Shown here: in pieces, positions 44,438 through 52,918 of the stretch
Numbering within the stretch: the first letter of the stretch is position 1
Layout: the number at the start of each line of letters is the position of its first letter
Source of the DNA: JACKIC01 sp964543795
Lineage (GTDB): Bacteria > Planctomycetota > UBA1135 > UBA2386
NCBI GenBank assembly: GCA_964543795.1
Contig: CAZIZN010000003.1
Span: 62,001 to 126,000, forward strand
DNA: 64,000 bases
Reading direction: 5' to 3'
Made by a program: the position numbers and the translations under genes
Notes under the pieces: generated by a model
The model's database searches: none
What the model saw: the letters and a program-made list of their open reading frames with translations, nothing else
Told to the model about the DNA's origin: nothing

Positions 44438-45991
44438 CTAGCGCAGGCGGTGCTCGGTCGGGATCGGCAGGGTCGGCTGCCACAGGAAATCGAACAGCGG
44501 CACCGCGACGTCGAAGAACGGGCTGTCCGGTCCCATGCCCGCCGGTCGGTAGCGCAACTCGGGACGCACGTGCGGCACGTACTTGCTGCCGCCCTGGTGA
44601 CTGCCGACCAGCAGCAGGTCGCGCACCAGCAACCGCTCCTGCTCCCACCTGCCCAGTCCCGGGTGGCTGCCCCACCGCCAGAGGGTGTCTTCGAGCGCCT
44701 GCCGTCCGGCTTCGGCCGGCAGGCGCCCGGCCGCGGCGAGACGGGCCGCGCTCGCCAGCACCGGATCTTCGATTCCTGCCGCCGCCGGCACCGGCGCGCG
44801 CGCGGCCCACTGCACGAAGATCCACTCGGGCAGGCCCGCCGGAGCCGCCGGCAACGCCGTGGCTTCGCCGCGTCCGGCCAGCCGCCACGCGAGCGCCACC
44901 GCGACGTGCCGCGCCACCCGCGGGTCGGCCGCCCAGACCGCGCGCTCTTGGACCACCTCCTCGGTCCGCCGCGACAGCACGTAGGCGACGGCGAGCCGCG
45001 GCTGCTGCTCGTCGCGCGGCGACGGCGCCGCGGCCAGCCAGGGACGCAGGTTCTCGGCGCTGCCCACATCGCTCGCCGCCAGGTGCAGCAGCTGCCATTC
45101 GAGTCGCGGTCCCTCCGCCCGCACGTCCTGCAGGTGGCTGCGGCAGACGATCGCCGCATTGCGCGCCGACGCGAACTCGGGGCCGCCCATCTGGCCGACC
45201 TCGCGTGCGCGTGCCAGCAGTTCGCCTGCCGCCTGGGGTGCCGGCACCGGTCGGCGCGCGACGCCGAGCAGTGCGCCGCGCCAGAACAGTTCGGCGTGGC
45301 GGGCGCCCGAACGCATGTTCCACAGCGAGCCGGCGAGCGAGCCCGGCACCGGCAAGCCGGCGAAGGCCGATGCCGCGGCCACGCCCGGGTCGTCGCCGAC
45401 GAACGCCGGCCCGTCCGCTTCGGCGCCGGGGAACCGCGCCGAGGCGAGGCGCACCGCGATCGACAGGATCTGTTCGGACGACTTGCTCGGCCCCTGCAGG
45501 CGCGACCAGAACTCGGGCTGCGCACGGGTTCGGGTCGGCCCGAGCGCCAGGAGCATCGCCGCGAGGCAGCGCTCCTCGAGCATCGGACGCGCCTGCGCCA
45601 GCCACGCGAACAGGCGTTCGTCCTCGTTGGGACCGCCGGCGATCACGGCCGCCGCCAGCACCGCGAGCCGCCGGGCGAGATTGCTGCGTTCCTCCGCCTG
45701 GAGTTCCCAGAGCATCGGTACCGCAGGCTGGCCGAGGTCCGCGGCGAGGCCCCACCCGGCGGCGAAGTCGCGCGTCGGCGCCGCCAGGAGATACCGGCTC
45801 AGGCGGGCGCGCAGCTTGTCCTCCTTGCCGCTGAGCCAGCCCACACCGCCCGTGCCACCGGCCTGGGCCTCTTGCGCGAACACGGGTTGGGGACAGAGGC
45901 CGAGAAGTCCGATAACCCAGACCGGGAAACACCCTGCCCACCTTCGGGCGCGGGCAGGACATGGGGCGCGTGTTCCCGAGCGGTTGGACAT
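44438..45991 (-). CDS. Exported Ala/Arg-rich helical protein of unknown function
   Basis: About 517 residues. A signal peptide (WAGCFPVWVIGLLGLCPQPVFAQ) follows a basic N-terminus. The body is nearly all helix-forming, with HEAT-like units (LAARLAVLAAAV-type stretches, SRRTEEVVQERAVWAADPRVARHVAVALAW) but no family was recognised. The proposed ATG (45991-45989) overlaps the ATG of the divergent gene within the four bases CATG, leaving no private leader; a later start within the signal region is possible. It converges on the redoxin gene with six bases between. Confidence 0.7.
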   Translation of the reverse strand: MSNRSGTRAPCPARARRWAGCFPVWVIGLLGLCPQPVFAQEAQAGGTGGVGWLSGKEDKLRARLSRYLLAAPTRDFAAGWGLAADLGQPAVPMLWELQAEERSNLARRLAVLAAAVIAGGPNEDERLFAWLAQARPMLEERCLAAMLLALGPTRTRAQPEFWSRLQGPSKSSEQILSIAVRLASARFPGAEADGPAFVGDDPGVAAASAFAGLPVPGSLAGSLWNMRSGARHAELFWRGALLGVARRPVPAPQAAGELLARAREVGQMGGPEFASARNAAIVCRSHLQDVRAEGPRLEWQLLHLAASDVGSAENLRPWLAAAPSPRDEQQPRLAVAYVLSRRTEEVVQERAVWAADPRVARHVAVALAWRLAGRGEATALPAAPAGLPEWIFVQWAARAPVPAAAGIEDPVLASAARLAAAGRLPAEAGRQALEDTLWRWGSHPGLGRWEQERLLVRDLLLVGSHQGGSKYVPHVRPELRYRPAGMGPDSPFFDVAVPLFDFLWQPTLPIPTEHRLR

Positions 45992-48900
45992 GAGCGAGAC
46001 GAACCGGATCCTGGACGCAGCGGAAGTCGAGTTCCTGCTCGACACGAGTGCCAGCCCTGGCGGGAACGTGTCCCCGGCGGGCGAGCCCGCGCCCGCGCCT
46101 GCGCAGACCGTCACGATGCGGGGTGATCTCGAACAGATCAACCTGTCCGACATCTTCCAGACTCTGGCGATGACCAAGATGGAGGGTGTGCTGCGCGTGA
46201 GCAACCCCCTCGAACAGCGACAGATCTACTGCAGCGGCGGGTCGGCGCGCATCCTGGTCCCGCCGCGCGTGGTGAAGCGGCGACTCGGCCAGTTGCTCGT
46301 GACCGCCGGCATCCTGGCGCCGGAGAGCCTCCGCAAGGCGTTGATCGAGCAACGCAAGACCGGCCAGGCGCTCGGCGAGGTTCTGGTCGCGAACGGCCAC
46401 GCCACGCAGGAACAGGTCGCCGAAGTGCTCGACATGCAGGTCACCGAGGACCTGTTCGCACTGTTCACCTGGCGGCACGGCACGTTCGAGTTCTACAAGG
46501 GACCGGTCGAGGACCCGCAGCAGCGCGCGGCCTTCGACGCCTGTCCGGAATACGACATCAGCAGCCTCCTGCTCGAAGTCGCCCGTCGGGCCGACGAGTG
46601 GGAGAGCATCCTCGCCGCCATCTCGAGCCTCGACGAAGTGCCGCAGCGGCTGGTCGACGCACTGCCCGAGGAGAAGGGGATCGGCGACATCCATGCCGCC
46701 GTGTTCGCGGCCACCGACGCCCGCACCACGTACCGCGACCAGACGGAGCACACCACCTTCTCGCTGTTCGACATGGCCCGCGCGGCGCGCGATCTCGTCG
46801 ACCGGGGCTGCATCGGCAACGTCCCGGACGACGCGATGGTCGCGGCCGCGGCCACGCAGTGCGAGCTGGGCGCCAATCGCAAGGCGCTGATGCTGTTGCA
46901 GTCGCTGCGCGAGCGCCCCGGCGACCGCAGCATCGACACCCTGCAGCGGGTGGCCCAGGTGCTGCGCAGCCTCGGCGAGTCGCGGCTGGCCGGCGGTGTC
47001 CTGCTCGAGGCCGCCCAGCTGCACCCCGACCCCGAGGCGTCGCTCGCGCTCGCCCGCGAGGCGCGCGACGTCTCGCCGCGCGACTCGGCGACCGTGAGTT
47101 TCCTGCGCACGATCCTGCTGGCGCACAGTCCGGCGGACTCGAAGGAGCTCGAGCAGTGCACGATCGAACTGATCGATGCGCTGATGGCCGAGGACCGCGC
47201 GAACACGGCCCTCGAGATCGTCGTCGACGCTCGCGCCACCGGTACCGCGAGCCCGGAGATCCTGCTGCGCGAGGCCAGGCTGCTGCAGAAGACCCGCAAT
47301 CCGGTGCGCGCGGCCCAGATCCTGTTCGAACTGGCCCAGCACTACAGCGCGAGCGGCGACAAGCAGAAGACGATCGAGGCCTGCCAGTCCGCGTTGCGCC
47401 TGGATCGATCGCGCCGCGACGTGCAGAAGTTCCTCCTGCAGCTGCAGCGCACGCGCCTGGGCACGATCCTGCGCCTGGGCTCGCTCGCCGCTTCGCTGCT
47501 GCTCCTCGCCGCCACCGGCGTGGTCTTCTGGCAGCAGCATCGGCACGACGAGGCGCTGCGGAGCGCCGATCTCGAGATCACCGCCGCGCTCGAGTCCGGC
47601 GACCGCGACGGCGCGCGGGCGCGCCTCGAGCATTGGCGAGGCGTGCTCGGCGACGACGACCACATCGAGGATCTCCTGCGACGCATCGAGTTCGAGGAAT
47701 CCGCGGAGCGGGGCCGCCAGCGCAAACTCGAGCGGGCGCGCATCGCCGAGCAGCTCGAGGCGGCGGCGAAGCTCATCGCGGAAGGACGGATCATCGAGGC
47801 GTTCGACGTCTACGGCGCCGCGGGGAACGATGCCGGCTCGCGGCGCGAGGTCGCGGACGTGGTCGACGGCAGGCTCGATCGACTCGGTCACGACATCGTC
47901 GAGAGCTCGCGCCGGCTCGCGGGACGCATGCCGCCCGGGCCGACGCAGTTGTTGTCGCGCCGCGACATGGAGACCCATCTCGCGACCCTGCGCAACGATC
48001 TGCCGGCGGGGCTGTCGCGCGCCTTCGACGAAGTCTCGCGCCTCGAAGCCGAACAGCGCTGGCCCGACCTCGTGAAGCAGGAGCGTCGTCGCAGCCTGCT
48101 CGCCGCGGTGAACGGAGCGCGCGAACTCTTCGCTCTGGCGGTGACCCGCACGCGCGCCTACGAGACCGCGCTCGAACGGAACGACCACCAACGCCGCCTG
48201 GATCCCGTGTTCAAGGCCGCCGTGGCGCACGAGAAGGCCTACGAGTTCGCCGAGGCGCTGGAGCTCTACCGCCAGCTCGAACGCGAACCGGCGGCCGACT
48301 CCACCTTGCGCACGCACTTCCGCGACCAGGTCGCGCGTCACGCGACGATCTGCCGCCTGATCGAGGCGCTCGAGTCGGCGACCACCGCGGGCGACTTCGC
48401 ATCGGCGCAGCAGCACTACCGCGCCCTGCGACTCGCATTCCCCGAGGTCCCGTTCGACCGCCTGGTGCGGCTGCCGCTGCGCGTCGACAGCAGCCCGCCG
48501 GGTGCGACGCTGACCTGCAACGGCGTCGAGCTGGGGCGGACTCCTGCGTCGCTGTCCTACGTGCCGGCGGAGGTCAGCGAGATCGCGCTGCGCCTCGACG
48601 GCTTCGAGCCCGCGGTCCAGAAGGTCTCGGGCGACGCGGTCGGCGAGTGGCATGCCCTGCTCGTCCGGGTGCCGGACCACGCGATCACGCTCGATGCAGC
48701 GATCGACGTGGCCCCTGCCCTCGACGACGCGGGGCGATGGTTCCTCGTCGACCGTGGCGGCGTCGTCACGGCGCGCGACGACTTCACCGGCCCGCCGCTC
48801 TGGAAGTACGAGAGCGGCGATCTCTCGGGGTTGCTGAGCCGTCCGTTCGTGCACGGCGATCACGTCTGGGTCGCTTCGCTGGACGGGGAGCTGCGCGCGC

Positions 48901-49628
48901 TCTCGCGCCGCAACGGGCAGGTCGTGCATCGCATCGGGGGACTGCCGACGGAGCGCAGCCCCGTGCTCGTCGACCAGCACCTCGTGCTGGCGACGACCGA
49001 TAGCCGACTCACCGCCGTCGACCTCGTGTCCAGGCAGGTGACCGCGGTGTCCCTGCCCCGGCCGATCGCGAGCCCGCTCGTGCCCCGCGGCAGCGACGTG
49101 CTCAGCGTCGACGACGCGGGCGTCGTCACGGTGCACCGCCTGCCCGACCTGCGGGTCGCCTGGCGCACGACGCTCGGCCGGCGTCCCGATCCGCAGCTGG
49201 CGGTCGCCGACGGACTCGTCTTCGTGCGCGACGACCACGGCCAGTGCACGGCGCTCGAACTCGCGACGGGCCAGGTGCGTTGGAAACGCTCCTTCCCCCA
49301 CGAGACCCTCGCTGGCCCGTTCGTGCGCGGCGAGCAGATCCTGCTCACCGCCCCGACGGGCATCCTGCGGGCCCAGCGCCTGAGCGGCGGCGAACTGCGC
49401 AGCTGGGCGCAGCCCACCAAGCCTTGGCTGCGCAACACGCTGCTCGTCGGCGAACGCCTGCTCGCACCCTGCCAGGACGGTTTCGTCCACGTGCTCTCCG
49501 CCGAAACCGGCGAAGCCCTCTACCGGCTCGCCGGCCACCGGCGCAGCGCGCTGCTCTTCCACGTCGAGGGACGCACGTTCCTGACGACGCCGGACCGTAC
49601 GCTCGCCGTCTACGATCGGCTGCCGTGA
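45990..49628 (+). CDS. Large membrane protein: DUF4388/PATAN domain, helical repeats, PEGA domain, PQQ-like propeller
   Basis: 1212 residues. The N-terminal part (about 45-200) is a DUF4388/PATAN domain: MRGDLEQINLSDIFQTLAMTKMEGVLRV, then RRLGQLLVTAGILAPESLRKALIEQ and LGEVLVANGHATQEQVAEVL as in type IV pilus and gliding regulators. Next come helical TPR-like repeats, one membrane helix (LGSLAASLLLLAATGVVFW) near residue 500, a coiled region, a PEGA domain (RVDSSPPGATLTCNGVELGRTP, near 830) and a PQQ-type propeller at the end. DUF4388 proteins in bacteria with surface motility are cytoplasmic signal modules; the propeller would then be outside. The function is unknown. Confidence 0.85.
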   Translation: MSETNRILDAAEVEFLLDTSASPGGNVSPAGEPAPAPAQTVTMRGDLEQINLSDIFQTLAMTKMEGVLRVSNPLEQRQIYCSGGSARILVPPRVVKRRLGQLLVTAGILAPESLRKALIEQRKTGQALGEVLVANGHATQEQVAEVLDMQVTEDLFALFTWRHGTFEFYKGPVEDPQQRAAFDACPEYDISSLLLEVARRADEWESILAAISSLDEVPQRLVDALPEEKGIGDIHAAVFAATDARTTYRDQTEHTTFSLFDMARAARDLVDRGCIGNVPDDAMVAAAATQCELGANRKALMLLQSLRERPGDRSIDTLQRVAQVLRSLGESRLAGGVLLEAAQLHPDPEASLALAREARDVSPRDSATVSFLRTILLAHSPADSKELEQCTIELIDALMAEDRANTALEIVVDARATGTASPEILLREARLLQKTRNPVRAAQILFELAQHYSASGDKQKTIEACQSALRLDRSRRDVQKFLLQLQRTRLGTILRLGSLAASLLLLAATGVVFWQQHRHDEALRSADLEITAALESGDRDGARARLEHWRGVLGDDDHIEDLLRRIEFEESAERGRQRKLERARIAEQLEAAAKLIAEGRIIEAFDVYGAAGNDAGSRREVADVVDGRLDRLGHDIVESSRRLAGRMPPGPTQLLSRRDMETHLATLRNDLPAGLSRAFDEVSRLEAEQRWPDLVKQERRRSLLAAVNGARELFALAVTRTRAYETALERNDHQRRLDPVFKAAVAHEKAYEFAEALELYRQLEREPAADSTLRTHFRDQVARHATICRLIEALESATTAGDFASAQQHYRALRLAFPEVPFDRLVRLPLRVDSSPPGATLTCNGVELGRTPASLSYVPAEVSEIALRLDGFEPAVQKVSGDAVGEWHALLVRVPDHAITLDAAIDVAPALDDAGRWFLVDRGGVVTARDDFTGPPLWKYESGDLSGLLSRPFVHGDHVWVASLDGELRALSRRNGQVVHRIGGLPTERSPVLVDQHLVLATTDSRLTAVDLVSRQVTAVSLPRPIASPLVPRGSDVLSVDDAGVVTVHRLPDLRVAWRTTLGRRPDPQLAVADGLVFVRDDHGQCTALELATGQVRWKRSFPHETLAGPFVRGEQILLTAPTGILRAQRLSGGELRSWAQPTKPWLRNTLLVGERLLAPCQDGFVHVLSAETGEALYRLAGHRRSALLFHVEGRTFLTTPDRTLAVYDRLP

Positions 49629-49964
49629 CGCCGTCGCGGAGCTGCGACGGGAGGCCGAAAACCGCCACGCGCGGCGGCGGGCCGACGAGAAACGACGGGA
49701 TGCCGATGGCAGCGCGGCGACCTCGACACGGCGCGGAAGGGGCCCCGCGAGCGAGGGGCACGCCGAAGGTAACCCGTCGCGTCGACACCACTAGAGACAC
49801 CTGCGTGCCTCTCCTCGATGCCTGCGCAGCCGCGCCCCGGGCGCGCGTCGTCCCACGCCGGGACACGCATGCCCCTGGCGCGTCGCCGGTGCCAAGGGCC
49901 AACGGCCGTCCCGCGGACCCCGCGAGCGGCCAGGCCCATGCGACCTCGGCCTGCTTCGCAGCAA

Positions 49965-49980
49965 CGGCACGTGCATTGCT
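49965..49980 (+). promoter_or_regulatory. Near-consensus sigma-54 promoter of the PEP-CTERM lipoprotein gene
   Basis: The bases read CGGCACGTGCATTGCT. GG (49966-49967) and GC (49978-49979) are ten bases apart and GGCACG-N4-TTGCT matches the -24/-12 consensus except for the outer T. Transcription should start near 49991, about 64 bases before the ATG at 50055. PEP-CTERM genes of other bacteria are often controlled by sigma-54 with a PrsK/PrsR pair. The rest of the 426-base gap (49629-49964) holds no gene; an activator site should lie there but none was recognised. Confidence 0.65.
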
Positions 49981-50054
49981 ACCCATCTCCTGACCCGCCC
50001 GCGCCCACCGGCGAGTCCAGCCGAACACCACGATCCGGCAGCAGCCAGCAACCC

Positions 50055-50429
50055 ATGCGCAACCTCCTCCTGACCTTCTCCTGCGCCTTCGCGCTCGCCG
50101 CGTGTGCCGACCACAACGGCTCGCCGATCGTCGCGGATGGCCCTGCAGCGCCGATCAACGAACCCGATCCTCGCCAACCCGAACCGAGCGCCCCCAGCAC
50201 GAACGGCGAAGCCCCTTCGACGTCGAACGAAGGCGGACAGGGCAATCCCGCCGGCGGTGGCAGCACCCCGGGCAATCAGGGCAACCAGGGTGGGCAGGGC
50301 GGCGGTTCGCCGGTGCCCGAGCCCGGGACGCTGCTGCTGGTCGGCACCGGTCTCGCCGGCGCCGCGCTGCTCCGTCGGCGCCGCAAGGCCCCGGCCGCCG
50401 AGCCGCAGAGCGGACCCTCCCGCGACTGA
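50055..50429 (+). CDS. Short lipoprotein with low-complexity middle and PEP-CTERM sorting tail
   Basis: 124 residues in three parts. An N-terminal lipoprotein signal (LLLTFSCAFALAAC, lipobox LAAC). A middle of about 65 residues rich in Asn, Gly, Gln, Pro and Ser with no predicted fold (GGQGNPAGGGSTPGNQGNQGG). A C-terminal PEP-CTERM signal: VPEPGTLLLVGTGLAGAAL followed by RRRRK, that is the PEP motif, a membrane helix and a basic end, the target of exosortase. Short Asn-rich PEP-CTERM proteins are linked to floc or extracellular polymer formation in other bacteria. Exosortase itself is not in the window. Having both a lipobox and a PEP-CTERM tail is unusual. Confidence 0.85.
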   Translation: MRNLLLTFSCAFALAACADHNGSPIVADGPAAPINEPDPRQPEPSAPSTNGEAPSTSNEGGQGNPAGGGSTPGNQGNQGGQGGGSPVPEPGTLLLVGTGLAGAALLRRRRKAPAAEPQSGPSRD

Positions 50430-50532
50430 GCCGCGGCCTCGATCCGTCGTCCCCCGCGCCCCGCCCCTCCCGCTTGCGTCGCGGTTCGCCCGGCCGGGCG
50501 ACTTCTGCCTGCCACCGTGTTCTGATGGCGGC

Positions 50533-51546
50533 ATGACGCGCCCCGTGGAGCGCCCGCCCGAAGCCGACTTGTGCTTGCGTACGCGCGTCCCGGCGGCCCA
50601 CGCCGGCGTCCTGCTGCTCGACTACCTGTGCCGCCGCTTCCGCTACCACAGCCGGGATCAGTGGCGCGACGAACTCGACGCAGGCCGCCTCGAACTCGAC
50701 GGCCGCCGCGCCGCGGGTGACGAGGTGCTGCGCGCCTCTGCGCAGCTGTGCTACCGCAAGGTCCACCGCGAACCGCCCGTGTCGCGCGACATCGTCGTGC
50801 TGCACCGCGAACCCGCGTTCCTCGTGGCGAGCAAACCTGCCCACCTGCCCATGCACGCCGACGGTCCCTTCGTGCGGCACACATTCGTGCACATCCTCGG
50901 CGAACGGCTCGGCCTCTCCCGCCTGCACCTGCTGCAGCGACTCGACCGCGAAACCAGCGGCCTCGTCGTCGTGGCCCTCGACGACGGCGCCCGGCAGCGG
51001 CTCGGCGAACAGTGGGAACGGGGACTCGTCGCGAAGTCCTACCTCGCGGTCGTGCGCGGTCGCGTGCGCGAGTCCTTCGTGTGCGAGGCCCCGATCGGCC
51101 GGGCGCTGCAGAGCCGGATCTCCCTGCGCCGCGCCGCGGGTGCTGCCGCCGCGGCCGGCCAGCCGGCCGCGACGGCGTTCGACGTGCTGGCCGCGACCGA
51201 CGATGCCAGCCTGCTGCGGTGCCGGCCGCGCACCGGCCGCACCCACCAGATCCGCGTGCACCTCGAGCACGCCGGCCACGGCCTGCTCGGCGACAAGCTC
51301 TACGGTCGCCCCGATGCCGACTACCTCGCCTTCGTGCAGCGCATGAAGGCCGGCGGCGATCCGCGCGACGTCCCTGCGCACGAGCCCGACCGCCAGCTGC
51401 TGCACGCCAGCGAACTCACGTTCGCCGACCCCACGACCGGTGCGCCGCGCCGCTTCGTCGCGCCGTTGCCGGACGACTTCCGCCGCTGGCTCGACCGGCT
51501 CGGGCTGCCGCTGGCCGATGGCGTCGGAACCGCGGGCCCCGGATGA
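50533..51546 (+). CDS. RluA-family RNA pseudouridine synthase
   Basis: 337 residues. An S4-like N-terminal part (LDAGRLELDGRRAAGDEVLRASAQL) is followed by the catalytic domain with LQRLDRETSGLVVVAL (catalytic Asp of the RLDxxTSG motif), KSYLAVVRG and RPRTGRTHQIRVHLEHAGHGLLGDKLYG. The family makes pseudouridine in 23S rRNA or tRNA. Whether it equals RluA, RluC or RluD cannot be decided. Its stop overlaps the next gene by ATGA. Confidence 0.92.
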   Translation: MTRPVERPPEADLCLRTRVPAAHAGVLLLDYLCRRFRYHSRDQWRDELDAGRLELDGRRAAGDEVLRASAQLCYRKVHREPPVSRDIVVLHREPAFLVASKPAHLPMHADGPFVRHTFVHILGERLGLSRLHLLQRLDRETSGLVVVALDDGARQRLGEQWERGLVAKSYLAVVRGRVRESFVCEAPIGRALQSRISLRRAAGAAAAAGQPAATAFDVLAATDDASLLRCRPRTGRTHQIRVHLEHAGHGLLGDKLYGRPDADYLAFVQRMKAGGDPRDVPAHEPDRQLLHASELTFADPTTGAPRRFVAPLPDDFRRWLDRLGLPLADGVGTAGPG

Positions 51547-52283
51547 TCCGGCAGATGCGCGCCCTGTGCCTCGCCCTCGTGCTGCTGCCCTGCGCCTGCG
51601 CGGCCCCGGACGAAGTCGAGGCCGTTCCCTCCCCGGCGCCAGCTCCGGCGTATGCGACCGAGCCGGAGCCCGACGCACCCGACCACCGGACCGCGTGCGA
51701 TCGCCTGCTCGAGGCACCGCCCGGAGACTGGGCGCCGACGATCGACGCCGTGCTGGCGATCGGCGCGCCTGCCGCCCCCATCCTCGCCGGGCTCGTGCTG
51801 CAACGACCCGAGGCCCCGGGCGCCCAGGCGGCCGTCGCCGTGCTCGGCCGCATCGGCGACGCGGCCACCGCCGGGCCGCTCACGAACTTCGTCACCGAAC
51901 GCCACGCGCTCGGCGCCGAGGCGGCCCTCGCGCTCGGCGAGCTGCGCGCCGCCACCGCCGCCCAAGCCTTGCGCCTCGCCGTCGCCGACCGGGTCGCCGA
52001 CCCCACGCTGCGAACGGCGGCCGCGTGTGCCCTGGTCCGGCTCGGCGACCGCAGCGCCGCCCGCCCGCTGCTCCTCGCCATCGTGCTCGCCGGCACTCCG
52101 CACGGCATCGACCAGGCGCGCCTGGTGGGACTGCCCGAACGGTCGCGCTGGGCGCTCGAACGCTACATGGTCCAGCGCGTGCTCCTGCAGGAGGCGGGAA
52201 CCTGCTTCGACCTCGACACGGACGCACCCTGGGACCGGCTCGCCGAGTCGGCCCGCGCCATCGACGCCTGGCTCACCCGCTGA
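51543..52283 (+). CDS. HEAT-repeat-like lipoprotein
   Basis: 246 residues. The N-terminus RALCLALVLLPCACAAPDE is a lipoprotein signal with Cys near residue 18-20. After a Pro/Glu-rich linker, the rest (about 60-246) is made of short helices such as AQAAVAVLGRIGDAATAGPL, GAEAALALGELRAATAAQAL and RTAAACALVRLGDRSAARPL, in the HEAT/PBS-lyase repeat rhythm. Such proteins are protein-binding scaffolds; no partner is evident. It is coupled to the pseudouridine synthase gene by a four-base overlap. Confidence 0.8.
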   Translation: MIRQMRALCLALVLLPCACAAPDEVEAVPSPAPAPAYATEPEPDAPDHRTACDRLLEAPPGDWAPTIDAVLAIGAPAAPILAGLVLQRPEAPGAQAAVAVLGRIGDAATAGPLTNFVTERHALGAEAALALGELRAATAAQALRLAVADRVADPTLRTAAACALVRLGDRSAARPLLLAIVLAGTPHGIDQARLVGLPERSRWALERYMVQRVLLQEAGTCFDLDTDAPWDRLAESARAIDAWLTR

Positions 52284-52304
52284 CGCGGCCGCGGCGCGCG
52301 GCCG

Positions 52305-52850
52305 CTACGGGAACATCGTCGAGGCGTTCTGCATGGCGACGTCGCGCACCGAGCCGTTGCGCACCAGCACGCGCCCCTTCGTCGGCATGCCGCCGCGCTC
52401 GCATTCCACCAGCACCTCGACCTCGCGGTCGGTCCGCAGGTCGGCGAGGTCCGTCAGCACGACGATCTTGCCGTAGCCGAGCTGGAGCAGCCGCGTCTCG
52501 ACGAGCGCGAGCACACGCATGCCTGGCGACTCGACGAAGGCGGGCACGGCGCTCGGTTCGGCGGCGCTCTGCACGATCGTCGGCTGCGGGATCTCGTAGA
52601 CCGCCTGCCGCACGCCGCTGGTCGCCTCGCGCAGGTCGACGAGATCCTCGTGCAGACGGTCGAGCTGCTGCTCGACCTTGTCGATACGCAGCTTCTCGAG
52701 CGACTCGACGAGCATGCGCAGCCGTTCGTCGAGCGTCCGGATGCCCGCGAGCTTCTGCATGTGCTCTTCGAAGCGGGCCAGCCGCAGGTGCACGAGCACG
52801 TAGCCGACCAGCAGGGCGACGAAGAAGAGGCTGAACTGCAGGTCGTCCAT
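52305..52850 (-). CDS. Membrane-anchored coiled-coil protein of unknown function
   Basis: 181 residues. A single N-terminal helix (LQFSLFFVALLVGYVLVHL) is followed by a long coiled coil (about 25-80, FEEHMQKLAGIRTLDERLRMLVESLEKLRIDKVEQQLDRL in heptad rhythm) and a small alpha/beta domain (VLALVETRLLQLGYGKIVVLTDLADL, VEVLVECERGGMPTKGRVLVRNG). No family was recognised. It is flanked by short gaps on both sides and is transcribed in the same direction as the permease to its right. Confidence 0.7.
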   Translation of the reverse strand: MDDLQFSLFFVALLVGYVLVHLRLARFEEHMQKLAGIRTLDERLRMLVESLEKLRIDKVEQQLDRLHEDLVDLREATSGVRQAVYEIPQPTIVQSAAEPSAVPAFVESPGMRVLALVETRLLQLGYGKIVVLTDLADLRTDREVEVLVECERGGMPTKGRVLVRNGSVRDVAMQNASTMFP

Positions 52851-52918
52851 GGCCGGGCCACTCTAGCGCCGATCCGACGACGGCGACAGCCGGCGCACGT
52901 GTCCGCCGGCGCCGCGCG

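Noticed and set aside
44001..49562. A 1853-codon open frame on the minus strand opposite the DUF4388 gene
   Set aside because: It mirrors well-supported coding genes on the other frames, has the low-complexity composition of a shadow frame and shows no domain motif.
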